Source of the DNA: JBCCGI01 sp039029355
Lineage (GTDB): Bacteria > Planctomycetota > UBA1135 > GCA-002686595
Assembly: GCA_039029355.1 (NCBI GenBank)
Contig: JBCCGI010000001.1
Span: 124,001-188,000, forward strand
DNA: 64,000 nucleotides
Direction: 5' to 3'
Of the stretch, positions 16,581 through 25,567 are shown in pieces. The translations under genes and the position numbers were made by a program. The stretch's first letter is position 1, and each line of letters opens with the position of its first letter. The notes beneath the pieces are model-generated. The model was not told the origin of the DNA and ran no database searches. It saw only the letters and a program-made list of their open reading frames with translations.

Positions 16581-18775
16581 TCGCCGGTGCCGGTGTAGCC
16601 CATGTCCGCCATCGCGCGCAGGTCCGAGGCGTCGAGCTCGGCCTGACCGGCGGCGGCGCGCGGCTTGAGCAGCTCGAGCACGTCTTCGGCCAGCCCGTCG
16701 AGCGCGGTGCGCGCGCGCTCTCCCGAGCCGAGGTCGTTGCGCTCGCCCGGATCGCTGCGCAGGTCGAAGGCGTGCACGATCTCGCGGCCTCGAACGGCCT
16801 CGGCGCGGGGCGGGAAGACGACCTTCAGCCCGTCCTCGATGAGCAGCCCGCGCGGCTCGCCGCGCTGCGCGCAGTCGAAGGCGTACAGCGGACGGTCTTC
16901 GTCGAGCGATAGCAGCGACGACCCGAGCCAGCCCGGATCCGGCGCGATCTGGGCGATCTCGGCCAGGGTCTGCGGCACGTCGACGAGCGACGCGGCGTAG
17001 TCGACGGCGCGCGGCTCGAGGCCCGGGCCGCGCACCAGGAACGGGATGCGCAGGTTCTCCTCCCAGATGCCGTGCCCGTGGAAGAGGTTCTGGTGCTCGT
17101 TGAACGCCTCGCCGTGGTCGCTGGTGAACACCACGAACGTCCCGGCGGGTCGCGGGCGGGCGTCGATCTCGACCATCAACTGCCCGAAGGCGTGGTCGAG
17201 GCCGTGCGAGGCGCCGAGGTAGAGCGCGCGCAGCCGCTCGAGCAACTGCTGCCCCTCGACGGTCGAGCCGGTGCCCAGGCCGAGCAGCTCGAGGATGCCG
17301 TGGAAGTCGCCCTCGCGCACGAGCTCGAGCAGCTTCGTCGCGTCCTCGCCGCCGTCGGCGATGCGCGTCTTGGCGCTGTCCAGGATGCCGCCCTTCAGGT
17401 CGTCCCATGAGACGTCGAGCGGCAGCCGATCACCCAACTGCTCGGCCGTGCGCGGCGACACGAGGTAGGGCTCGTGCGCCCGATAGCTGTGCACGAAGAG
17501 GAAGAGCGGACGTCCGTCGTCCTCGGCCAAGAGCCTGCGCGCGCCCGCGAGCGTGCGCTCGACGTCGCTGCGCCCCTGGTGCTCCTCGAAGTGCTCAAAG
17601 CCGCGGTCGAGCTCGAACTTGCGCGACACGTAGAGGCTGTCGGTCACCGCGGCGGTACGGTAGCCCGCCTCGCGCAGGCGCTGTGCGATCGAGGTCAGGT
17701 CGCGGCTGGGGGTCGTGCTGAGGCCGGTGGCGCCGTGCTGTGGCGGAAACAGACCGAAGAAGAGCGACGCGTGCGAGGGCAGCGTCCAGCAGGCGGTTGA
17801 CCAGGCGCGGCGGAAGCGCAGCGACTGCTCGGCGAAGCGGTCGAGGTTCGGCGTAACTCCGGGCTTGCCGCCGTAGAACGCCATGTTGTCCGCGCGGAAG
17901 GTGTCCGCGAGGAACACGACGATGTCGGGGCGCTCGGGCTCGGGGCGGGCGTCCGGCAGCGGCACGAGGCGCGGGGCGAAGATACCGAGCCAGCGGCTCT
18001 CGCCCTCGACGGTGAGCTCGAGGCGCGCGCCAGGCGCGCCGCGCTCGGGCAGCGTGAACTGGCGCGACTGCTCGACGTAGGTGGGCGAGGGGCGGACAGG
18101 CACGCGACCGTGCTCCTCGCCGTCGAGCCGCAGGACGATCTCGGGCTCGCCGCCGCTGGCCTGGCCGATGCAAACCGCGTGGAAGCGCAGCAGGCAGTCG
18201 GGCGGCACGTCGAGCGTGAACGACGCCGGCGCGTCCGCGCGCAGCACGAAGCCGTCGGCCGCCAACGGTCCGGCCGCAAGGCGCCAGGCGTCGTGCCCGC
18301 GCCGGCCGGCCGAGGCGACGACCTCGAGCTCGGCGCGTTCGGGCGGCTGGGTCCCGGCAGGGATACGCAGGAAGAGGTACTCGCCGTCCGGCTCGCGGAT
18401 CACCGCGAAGGTGCCCGGCTCGTCGAGGTCGGCGGCGCGCCGTACGGGGGCCTGCCGGAAGAGCATGTCGTCCGCGCGCAGGGCCGCGGGCTCGTCGGCC
18501 AGCACCGGGAGCGCGCTCCGATACCACGGCGCCGGAGCGCGCCATAGACCGGGGATGGCCTGGTCGCCCCAGTCGCCGCGCTCGACCGTGAACGTGAGCG
18601 CGAAGCCGCGGCGGTCATCGTCGGCTTCGACGAGCGCCGGCGGCGGCTGGTAGGCCTGGGCGAGGAGCACCGGCCTCGGTACCGCGCCGCCCCCGCAGGA
18701 GCCGAGGCCCGCCGCGGCTAGGAGCGCGAGCCAGCGCAGCCGGAGCTGCCGGAAGGCGGGGAGGGCGAGGCGCAT
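16577..18775 (-). CDS. Sulfatase-fold lipoprotein with Thr nucleophile
   Basis: 732 aa. The N-terminal signal has a lipobox (LGSC, Cys27). Residues about 55-275 form a beta-rich accessory domain. The alkaline-phosphatase/sulfatase domain starts at IVVFLADTFRAD (metal Asp291) and includes TSDHGEAF late in the fold. The nucleophile region reads CWTLPSHASLF, so the position of the formylglycine Cys/Ser in CxPSR sulfatases is Thr331 and the Arg is His. By analogy with the phosphoethanolamine-transferase and phosphodiesterase branches, it may be a phospho- or phosphonate-type hydrolase or transferase rather than a true sulfatase. Outer-face envelope location. Confidence 0.8.
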   Translation of the reverse strand: MRLALPAFRQLRLRWLALLAAAGLGSCGGGAVPRPVLLAQAYQPPPALVEADDDRRGFALTFTVERGDWGDQAIPGLWRAPAPWYRSALPVLADEPAALRADDMLFRQAPVRRAADLDEPGTFAVIREPDGEYLFLRIPAGTQPPERAELEVVASAGRRGHDAWRLAAGPLAADGFVLRADAPASFTLDVPPDCLLRFHAVCIGQASGGEPEIVLRLDGEEHGRVPVRPSPTYVEQSRQFTLPERGAPGARLELTVEGESRWLGIFAPRLVPLPDARPEPERPDIVVFLADTFRADNMAFYGGKPGVTPNLDRFAEQSLRFRRAWSTACWTLPSHASLFFGLFPPQHGATGLSTTPSRDLTSIAQRLREAGYRTAAVTDSLYVSRKFELDRGFEHFEEHQGRSDVERTLAGARRLLAEDDGRPLFLFVHSYRAHEPYLVSPRTAEQLGDRLPLDVSWDDLKGGILDSAKTRIADGGEDATKLLELVREGDFHGILELLGLGTGSTVEGQQLLERLRALYLGASHGLDHAFGQLMVEIDARPRPAGTFVVFTSDHGEAFNEHQNLFHGHGIWEENLRIPFLVRGPGLEPRAVDYAASLVDVPQTLAEIAQIAPDPGWLGSSLLSLDEDRPLYAFDCAQRGEPRGLLIEDGLKVVFPPRAEAVRGREIVHAFDLRSDPGERNDLGSGERARTALDGLAEDVLELLKPRAAAGQAELDASDLRAMADMGYTGTGD

Positions 18776-18826
18776 GGGCTGCTTCCGAGTCTAACCGAGC
18801 GGTGTCGCTGCGGCCGGGGCGCGCGC

Positions 18827-19897
18827 TCAGGCGGCGAGCTCGCGGAGGCGCGCCAGCACCTCCTGCGCGGAGCCCGAGTCCAGCGAGTTCACCGCATGAT
18901 CGACCCCCTCGGCCAGCGTCATGGCCTTGCCGGCGGCCTTCAGCACGACCGCCGCGCCGAGCAGCGTCGCGTTGCGGGCGGGGCCGGACTCGCCGCTCAG
19001 CACGTTCTCGACGACGCAGCCGGCGGCCTCGACCAGGAGCGGGTTGTCGCCGGTGCCGACGCCCTCGTCGGGCGGTCCGTAGATCGGCAGCTCGGGGTCG
19101 GCCTCGCCGTTCAGCCCGAAGTCGGCCGGCTCGACGGCCAGCGGTACCTGGTGCGTGCCGGTGAGCTCGATCCCTCGCGTCCGGCGCCGGATGGTCGGGA
19201 TGATGCCGCCCTCGCAGCCCTGGATCGCGATGCCGCGCGGGTGCCCGAGGCCGGCGATGGTCTCGACCGCGGTGCCCAGCACCGGGCCGTGCTGCGCGCC
19301 GAGCACGACGGCCGAGCTGGCCGGTGCGATCAGCTTCTCGACCGTGTGGAGCGGCGTGCGGACCCCGAGGTCCTTGCGGACGTCGCGCAGCGCGAGGATG
19401 TCGGGGAGCATCCCCGAGAGCGCGATCGTCGCGAAGCGCGCCTTGGCGACCCAGTCCTCGGCCTCGTCGGGATCCCAGGTCACTCCGGAACCGAGGTACT
19501 CGAGCACGCTGACCGACGTCAGCCCGCGCTTCGGCGGTACGCAGCGGTCGGTGATGAGCAGCACGCGCGCCCCGGCGCCGGCGGCCACCAGGCCCGCAGC
19601 GACGTCGAGCGGCGGAATACCGTCGTGCCCGTCGTGCGGCGGGCAGAGCGTGACCAGACCGGGCATCTCGCGGCACGGCATCTTGGCGCGCTCGCGCGCG
19701 GCCCGGGCGAAGCCCGTCAGCTCGTCGACGCGCACTCCCTTCCAGCGCATCGCCATCAGGAAGGCCGCGACCTGGATCGGGCTCTCGCTCCCCGAGAGGA
19801 TGGACTGAAAGGCCGAGTAGGCCTCGTCGTGGGTCAGGTTGCGCCCGTCCCTGGTGTCGGCGGAACCCAGGACGCGCAAGAGATCACGTAGCGGCAT
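18827..19897 (-). CDS. TrpD2/YbiB-like anthranilate phosphoribosyltransferase paralogue
   Basis: 356 aa with the nucleoside-phosphorylase/phosphoribosyltransferase fold (small helical N-domain to about 75, then an alpha/beta domain). The PRPP-binding GTGGD of true TrpD is replaced by a PPHDGHDG segment, and no trp genes are nearby. This fits the TrpD2 (YbiB) group, whose members lack clear anthranilate transferase activity and, in E. coli, bind nucleic acid. The ATG at 19897 is used. The cellular role is unknown. Confidence 0.7.
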   Translation of the reverse strand: MPLRDLLRVLGSADTRDGRNLTHDEAYSAFQSILSGSESPIQVAAFLMAMRWKGVRVDELTGFARAARERAKMPCREMPGLVTLCPPHDGHDGIPPLDVAAGLVAAGAGARVLLITDRCVPPKRGLTSVSVLEYLGSGVTWDPDEAEDWVAKARFATIALSGMLPDILALRDVRKDLGVRTPLHTVEKLIAPASSAVVLGAQHGPVLGTAVETIAGLGHPRGIAIQGCEGGIIPTIRRRTRGIELTGTHQVPLAVEPADFGLNGEADPELPIYGPPDEGVGTGDNPLLVEAAGCVVENVLSGESGPARNATLLGAAVVLKAAGKAMTLAEGVDHAVNSLDSGSAQEVLARLRELAA

Positions 19898-20051
19898 GTG
19901 GGAAGGCGGACGAGGGGGCAGCAGGTCCCGATCTCCTCGTCTCGTAACCCTAGTCAGGGCGAGGGTTTAGCCTACCCCCGCAAAGCGGCCGAGGCAATGA
20001 CCGGGACCGGCGGAACGCTGCCATTGCGTAGGTCGCCGCGGCCCCAAATGC

Positions 20052-20090
20052 AACCACCCCCGGCGCCCGCGCTGGGCACCGGGGGTGGTT
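20052..20090 (-). terminator. Terminator of the amidohydrolase operon
   Basis: A large hairpin with a perfect 12-bp outer stem (AACCACCCCCGG / CCGGGGGTGGTT) and an inner GCCC/GGGC stem. It lies 45 bases beyond the AH10 stop codon, is read on the minus strand, and is followed by a weak T-containing stretch. It closes the roughly 15-kb operon that starts near 35129. Confidence 0.7.
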
Positions 20091-20134
20091 CGAACGAAAG
20101 GGGCGTTGGGAGCCCGGGGATCGGGTTGGAGCGC

Positions 20135-21793
20135 CTAGGCCGCGGCGCGGCCGTCGCCTTCGCCGTCGCCCTCGTCCTCTTCCTCTTCCTCCTCATCGCC
20201 GTCGTCGTCGTCCTCCTCGTGCTCCTCGTCGTCGCCGGAGCCCTCCTCGTCGTCGTGGTGGCCTTCCTCCTCGTCCGACTCGTCGTGGTCCTCGGCGGGC
20301 GCCTCGGGCTCCGGCTCGGGGGCCGGCGGCTCGGGGCGCGGGCGGATGTGGTGGAACAGGAGCTCGTCCTGCTTGTCGTAGACGAGCTTGCCGTCGACGA
20401 CCGCCCACTGGACGAAGGTCTGGTAGTGGAGGACGTCTCCGTCGGTGACGATCACGTCCATGTCCTTGCCGGACTCGAGCGAGCCGACCCGGTGGTCGAC
20501 GCCCAGGATCCGGGCCGGGATGATCGTGATGCCTGCGAGCGCGGCCGCCGCCGGCATCCCGCCGCGGATGGCGAAGCCCGCCTCGACCGGGAAGTGCAGG
20601 AGGTCCCGGCCGGTGATGCCGCCCAGGTCGATGCCGGTGTTGGCCGGGATGATCGCGACCTGCACGCCGTGCTTGTGGAGGACCGCGGCGTTCTCGATGC
20701 TCGTGCCGCCGGCGCGGACGAGGCGCTCGTCCTTCGGACGACGCGTGCGCGGCGTGACGATCGCGTAGGCGCCGGCGCGGCCGAGCTCCTCGGCGACGGT
20801 CCAGCCCTCACGGCAGCCCTGGATGACCGGACGGAAGCCGTACTGCTGCGCGAAGCGCGCGATCGTCAGCAGGTCGTCGCGGTCGTTGGAGTTGAACTTC
20901 GCGAGCTTGCGGCCCTCGAGCACGTCGACGACCGAGGTGTCGACGCCCTTCTTGCTGGGCTCCTTCAGCTCCTTGTTGCTCTTCTTCTTCTGCTCGTACA
21001 CCTCCATCTCGCGCAGGTACTCGGAGGCGCGCTCGAACTTGGCGCGCACGTCCTTGCGGCTGCTCGAGGTCCAGGCGTAGGTCGCGAGGTACTTCTCCTT
21101 CATCGCGACGCCGTCGATCTCGCCGCGCTTCAGCTTGGCGGCGACGCCCGACTGGTCGACCGTCGTGATGCCGGTCGAGAGCGCCATCACGAGGTACGAG
21201 CTGAACGGGTCGAAGCCGTGCTCGAAGTCCGGGCGCTCCTCGCGCTCCGCGGCGCCCTGGGTATCGGCGGAGGCATCGCCGTGGTCGTAGTCGTCGTCGG
21301 TCGCGAAGGCGCTCTTGGCGGCCGACTCCCAGTCGTCGTCGGGGTGGAGCGGGTCGGTGTTGTCGTCCGAGTGCGTGTGGTCGTGAGCGAGCGACGGGTC
21401 GGCGGGCTCGAACTGCTCGGCCGCAAACAGGCCGCGGCTGATCCGGCTGGTGCCTTGCACGGCGACCAAGCCGGGGTAGACGCGGTAGCCGGTCGCGTCC
21501 AGCACCTCGGTCTCTTCGGGCAGGAAGAGGTCGAAGCCGACCTCCTCGATCTTGCCGTTCTTCGACAGCACGGTCGCGCCGCGCAGCACCGCGCCGGTGC
21601 CGGTGTAGACGTCGCCGCCCGTGATCGCGTACCAGCGATCCTTGTCCTCCTCTTCCTCTTCCTCCTCGTCGGCGTCCTTCTTCTTGTCGTCGTCGTCGAA
21701 CGACGCGGACGCGAGCGCCGGCGGGGTCAGGAGGGCGAGGAACAGGGCGAAGCCGGCGGCTCCGGTCGACAGGGTGGTTTGGAGTGCCTTCAC
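20135..21793 (-). CDS. AH10: exported amidohydrolase-fold protein, metal site lost, acidic tail
   Basis: 552 aa, last gene of the ten-gene operon. The signal peptide is followed by an acidic/Lys tract (about 33-52). The amidohydrolase signature near PGLV reads AVQGT where HxH should be (Gln113, Thr115), and the beta-8 Asp motif is absent (IIPANTG). The family end motif HRVGSLESGKDMD is kept. The last 69 residues (484-552) are an almost pure Asp/Glu tail with Pro and His. The GTG start overlaps the AH9 stop (GTGA). Predicted pseudoenzyme in the periplasm, perhaps a metal or protein-binding subunit; function inferred only from context. Confidence 0.75.
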   Translation of the reverse strand: MKALQTTLSTGAAGFALFLALLTPPALASASFDDDDKKKDADEEEEEEEDKDRWYAITGGDVYTGTGAVLRGATVLSKNGKIEEVGFDLFLPEETEVLDATGYRVYPGLVAVQGTSRISRGLFAAEQFEPADPSLAHDHTHSDDNTDPLHPDDDWESAAKSAFATDDDYDHGDASADTQGAAEREERPDFEHGFDPFSSYLVMALSTGITTVDQSGVAAKLKRGEIDGVAMKEKYLATYAWTSSSRKDVRAKFERASEYLREMEVYEQKKKSNKELKEPSKKGVDTSVVDVLEGRKLAKFNSNDRDDLLTIARFAQQYGFRPVIQGCREGWTVAEELGRAGAYAIVTPRTRRPKDERLVRAGGTSIENAAVLHKHGVQVAIIPANTGIDLGGITGRDLLHFPVEAGFAIRGGMPAAAALAGITIIPARILGVDHRVGSLESGKDMDVIVTDGDVLHYQTFVQWAVVDGKLVYDKQDELLFHHIRPRPEPPAPEPEPEAPAEDHDESDEEEGHHDDEEGSGDDEEHEEDDDDGDEEEEEEDEGDGEGDGRAAA

Positions 21794-23070
21794 TGCTTGC
21801 CTCCGGAGTAGGGCGCCTCGTACTCGTAGACGTTCTTCCCTTCGAGGATGACCATCTGAACCTTGCTGCTGGGCTCGAGCGGATCGCCGTCGAGCAGGAT
21901 GAGGTTGGCGTCCTTGCCGGCCTCGAGGCTGCCGACGCGGTCGGCGAGGCCGAGGACCTCGGCCGGCTCGAGGGTCATGGCGCGCAGCGCGGTCTGACGA
22001 TCGAGGCCGGCCTTCACCAGGTGGCCGGTCTCGACGCGCCAGTTGCCGAAGCTGCTCACGTTGTCGAAGGTCGGGACGAGGGCGAGCTTGGCACCCGCGG
22101 CGACGAACTCGGCCGGCAGGTTGCGGTCGCGGCGCGTCCAGGGCTGGAAGGTGACCTCGGGCTCGAGCACGACGCGCAGGCCGGCCTCGCCGAAGCGCTC
22201 GGTGATCTCGTAGAGGTCGATGTCGTCACGCAGCTCGCAGTGCACCGAGAAGGTGATCTCCTCGTCGCCGAGAGCGTCGAGCAGGTGCAGGTAGTCGGCC
22301 GCCTTGGAGATGTCGATGAGCGCCGTCAGCTCACCGGTGCGCAGGTCGAGGAAGGGCTGGACCTTGGGGTCGGCGTCCGGCGGCGTGAAGACCTCGGGCA
22401 CCTTGTCCTTGTCGTCTTCCTTCTTGTCGTCGTCGTCGTCGTCCTTCTTGGACTTCTTCTTCTTCTTCGCCTTCTCGAGGTCCTTCTCCCACTTCTCGCG
22501 GGCCTTCTCGACCTTCTCGCCGTGCTCGTCGGCCTTGCCGAAGCCGTCCATCAGCATCTTCTTCGACTTCACGTTCGAGCGCAGCACGACCTTCAGATAG
22601 GCCGAGTCGCGCAGGAGCATGTCGTCGAGCGAGCTGCCGTGCGGCCGCAGCGCCACCGACTGGCCCGGGATGCCGGAGCCGGCCGGGTAGAGCGCCACCG
22701 TCGTCACGCCCGCTTCGAGCATGCCCATGAAGGAGCTGCTCCGCGGGTAGATCTCGTCGGAGGCCATGACGTGCGGGTCGAACGAGCTGGACCCGCGCCC
22801 GCTGAGCCCGATCCGCGAGTAGCAGTTCACGAGCCCGGGCATCACCACCCAGTCCGGCTTGTCGATGGTCGGGATGCCCCGCTCGACCGGGAGGTCTTCG
22901 CCGAGGACGGTGATCTTGCCGTTCTCGACCAGGAGGACGGCGTTCTCGACCGTGCCGCCGGACACGGTTTCGGCCACGCCAACGCGCAGCGCGTAGACCG
23001 GGGGCAGCTCCGTCTTGTCTTGCGGGACGGCGACGGAGAGGGCTCCGAGGAGGATGGTGGTGGTGATCAT
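21790..23070 (-). CDS. AH9: exported amidohydrolase-fold protein with Lys/Asp insertion
   Basis: 426 aa. Signal peptide (about 1-16). The HxH site reads Tyr84-Ser-Arg86 (PGLVNCYSR), so the first two metal ligands are gone. The end signature ADRVGSLEAGKDANLILL is intact. A helical insertion at about 184-223 turns into runs of Lys and then Asp. An isolated FSVHCE could retain one His. Predicted non-catalytic paralogue. It begins 7 bases after the AH8 stop and overlaps AH10 by four bases. Confidence 0.75.
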   Translation of the reverse strand: MITTTILLGALSVAVPQDKTELPPVYALRVGVAETVSGGTVENAVLLVENGKITVLGEDLPVERGIPTIDKPDWVVMPGLVNCYSRIGLSGRGSSSFDPHVMASDEIYPRSSSFMGMLEAGVTTVALYPAGSGIPGQSVALRPHGSSLDDMLLRDSAYLKVVLRSNVKSKKMLMDGFGKADEHGEKVEKAREKWEKDLEKAKKKKKSKKDDDDDDKKEDDKDKVPEVFTPPDADPKVQPFLDLRTGELTALIDISKAADYLHLLDALGDEEITFSVHCELRDDIDLYEITERFGEAGLRVVLEPEVTFQPWTRRDRNLPAEFVAAGAKLALVPTFDNVSSFGNWRVETGHLVKAGLDRQTALRAMTLEPAEVLGLADRVGSLEAGKDANLILLDGDPLEPSSKVQMVILEGKNVYEYEAPYSGGKQ

Positions 23071-23077
23071 GACTGTT

Positions 23078-24283
23078 CTAGAACCATTGCCCGTCGTCCT
23101 GACGGGAGTACTGGATCTCGCCGTCGATGAAGACCACCTCGACCCGCGAACGCGGGTCGAGCGGATCTCCGCTCGACAGCACGATGTCTGCGTCCTTGCC
23201 GACTTCGAGGCTCCCCACGCGATCTCCCACGAGGATCGACTGCGCGGGGTGCGTCGTCAGCGCCCGAAGCATCTGGTAGGCGTCGGCCCCGAGCCGCGCG
23301 GACATGGAGCCTTGGAGGAACAGCTCCTCCTGAGGCACGACCGGCGAGTCGGTGTTGAGCGAAAAGAGCGGCACTCCGGCCGCGGTGTACTCCGCCGCGC
23401 CTCCGACCACGCGGCCGGAGCGGAAGAAGCGGCTGTAGTCCATGGTGCGCGGGCCGTGGTTCACCGGCACGCCGTGCTTGGCTGCGAAGCCGGCGGCCTT
23501 GTAGCCGTCCCAGCTACCGTGGCTCACGACGCACTTGGTGCCGTAGCGCACCTTCCACATGCGCACCGTGTTGGCGACACCCTCGGCACTCGCGCAGTGG
23601 ATCAGCACGGGCAGCTCACCGGCGTGAACGCGGATGAGGTTCCGCAGGCCGAAGTCGTCGCGCCCTTGAGCAAAGGCGGCGGCGGCGCGGTTGTTGGCCT
23701 CTTCCATCAGCCAGCTGAGCCCGCTCCAGCCCGCGCCGACGTCGCCGGCACCGCGCTGCGGGTTGTAGTTCTGCGCCGCCTTCATGCCGCCGGGGTCGCG
23801 GAGCACGCACTCCTCGTAGCCCGCGTCGATCTTCGGCTTGAACAGCACGCCGAAGCCGCCCATCGAGGTTCCGCTGCCGGGGATGAGGAACATCGTCGTC
23901 ACGCCGGCGGCGGTCCCCATGCGCATCAGCGAGTTGCTGGGCGTGATCGAGGGCCGCGTCGAGAGGTCGGCGTTGACCGGATACACCATGTCGTTGATGT
24001 CGAAGCCCGGCCCGACCACGTGGGCGTGCAGCTCGACCATCCCCGGCGAGGCCCAGACGGCGCCCAGGTCGAGCTCGCGGTAGCCCGCGGGGACCTCGAC
24101 CGGCTTGCCGATGTACTCGATCTTGTCGCCCCTCAGCAGGATCATCCCGCGGTTGACGATCGTGTCGTCCTCGTCGCAGGTCAGGATCTTGGCGCAGCGC
24201 AGCGCGAAGCCGGGCTCGGAGGCGGGGGTCGGCGGGCAGGTCGCGAAGAGCGCGGCCGCGGTCAGCGCGAGGCGGGCTACCAC
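23078..24283 (-). CDS. AH8: exported amidohydrolase with intact metal ligands
   Basis: 401 aa metal-dependent hydrolase. The GTG at 24283, with GAGGAG about 5 bases upstream on the minus strand, overlaps the AH7 stop by 7 bases. A signal-like N-terminus (ALTAAALFATC) is present. Ligands: HAH at 86-88, His in LIHCAS, His in VSHGS and Asp in NTDSPVVPQ, the complete AHS set. It shares the FDINDMVY segment and the PVxPQExL loop with AH6 and AH7, so these three are recent relatives. It belongs to the imidazolonepropionase-like COG1228 group; candidate substrates include cyclic amides or dipeptides, but none can be assigned. Confidence 0.85.
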   Translation of the reverse strand: MVARLALTAAALFATCPPTPASEPGFALRCAKILTCDEDDTIVNRGMILLRGDKIEYIGKPVEVPAGYRELDLGAVWASPGMVELHAHVVGPGFDINDMVYPVNADLSTRPSITPSNSLMRMGTAAGVTTMFLIPGSGTSMGGFGVLFKPKIDAGYEECVLRDPGGMKAAQNYNPQRGAGDVGAGWSGLSWLMEEANNRAAAAFAQGRDDFGLRNLIRVHAGELPVLIHCASAEGVANTVRMWKVRYGTKCVVSHGSWDGYKAAGFAAKHGVPVNHGPRTMDYSRFFRSGRVVGGAAEYTAAGVPLFSLNTDSPVVPQEELFLQGSMSARLGADAYQMLRALTTHPAQSILVGDRVGSLEVGKDADIVLSSGDPLDPRSRVEVVFIDGEIQYSRQDDGQWF

Positions 24284-25563
24284 AGGCGCTCCTCCTCGGC
24301 GTCGTAGACGCTGCGCCCGTCGACGTACACCCGCTCGACCGACGTGCGCGGGTCGCCGGGATGCCCGGTCAGGACCAACACGTCGGCGTCCTTGCCGACT
24401 TCCAGGCTGCCCACCCGGTGGCCGATCCCGGCCGCCTCGGCGGGCACGATCGTCAGGCCGCGCACCGAGTCCATGCCGCGGTCGTCGAGGCCGTAGCGCA
24501 CGGCCATGCCGGCCTGCAGCTGCAGCGTCTCCTGCGGAATCACGGGCGAGTCGGTGTTGAAGCCGATGCGCTTGTGGCCGCGGGCCTGGTACTCGGCCGC
24601 GATGCCCATCATGCGCCCGTCGTGGTCGTAGCCGCGGCCGATGCTGCGCCACGAGGCCGAGCGCGGCCCGAGGATCGCCGGCACGTCCAGCTCGGCGACC
24701 AGGTCCGCGCCGCGGAAGGCGTCCATCGAGCCGTGGTCGATGAACGTCGGGATGCCGAACTCGCGCACCTGGATGCGCATGGTCGACTGCACGACGGCGT
24801 GCTGCTGGGTGTGCGATGAGACCTGCGCGTCGCCGCGGTTCAGGTCGCGGAAGACGTCGAGCGTGATGTCGCGCGCGGGCTCGGGGCCTTCGCCGGCCTC
24901 GAAGGCCTCCCAGGCACGGTGGTAGGCGCGGCCGCGGAAGAAGATGTCGCGGATGTGCCAGTTGTAGAGCGCCGGGCCGCACCCGAGCAGGTGCGCCTTC
25001 GGGTTGTTGCCCTGGGCGGTCTTCAGCGAGCCGGGCTGGCGGACGAGGATGTCCTCGTAGGCGCCGGGCGCGGTCTTGATCAGCACGCCCTGCCCGCCGA
25101 CCGCCGTGCCCGAGCCGGGGATGAACAGCACGGTCGTCACCCCGGCCGCCAGGCCCATCATCAGCGCCGGGTTGCCCGGCCGCACGGCGGTGTTCACGCG
25201 CAGGCCGGGGTTGGCCTGGTAGACCATATCGTTGATGTCGAACGTGCCGCCGACGTGGCAGTGCAGGTCGACCATCCCCGGCATGACCCAGAGGTCGCCG
25301 TGGTCCTCGATCGCGTAGCCCTCGGGCACCTCGAGCTCGCCACGCTCGCCGACCGCCTCGATCCGCCCGTCGCGCACCAGCAGCACCGCGCGGTCGACGA
25401 CCATCGCGTCCTCGGCGCAGGTCAGAGCCTTCGCGCAGAGGATCGCGAGGCCCGGCCCACCCGGCTCCCCCGGGACGCCGGGCGAGGCGGGCTCGGCCGG
25501 CGCGGGGGTGTCGGGACCCGCGAGCAGGCTCGCGGCCAGGGCGATGGAGGCGGCGGAGATCAT
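24277..25563 (-). CDS. AH7: exported amidohydrolase with intact metal ligands
   Basis: 428 aa. Short signal peptide, then a Pro/Gly-rich spacer. Ligands: HCH at 101-103, His in SSHTQQH, His in FIDHGS and Asp in FNTDSPVIPQ. Family end motif HRVGSLEVGKDADVLVL. It is closely similar to AH6 over long stretches (GGTFDINDMVY, VRPGN, PQETLQLQA), pointing to tandem duplication. It lacks the charged insertion found in the degenerate paralogues. Predicted active periplasmic hydrolase of the COG1228 group; substrate unknown. The ATG is 4 bases after the AH6 stop. Confidence 0.87.
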   Translation of the reverse strand: MISAASIALAASLLAGPDTPAPAEPASPGVPGEPGGPGLAILCAKALTCAEDAMVVDRAVLLVRDGRIEAVGERGELEVPEGYAIEDHGDLWVMPGMVDLHCHVGGTFDINDMVYQANPGLRVNTAVRPGNPALMMGLAAGVTTVLFIPGSGTAVGGQGVLIKTAPGAYEDILVRQPGSLKTAQGNNPKAHLLGCGPALYNWHIRDIFFRGRAYHRAWEAFEAGEGPEPARDITLDVFRDLNRGDAQVSSHTQQHAVVQSTMRIQVREFGIPTFIDHGSMDAFRGADLVAELDVPAILGPRSASWRSIGRGYDHDGRMMGIAAEYQARGHKRIGFNTDSPVIPQETLQLQAGMAVRYGLDDRGMDSVRGLTIVPAEAAGIGHRVGSLEVGKDADVLVLTGHPGDPRTSVERVYVDGRSVYDAEEERLW

Positions 25564-25567
25564 CGCT

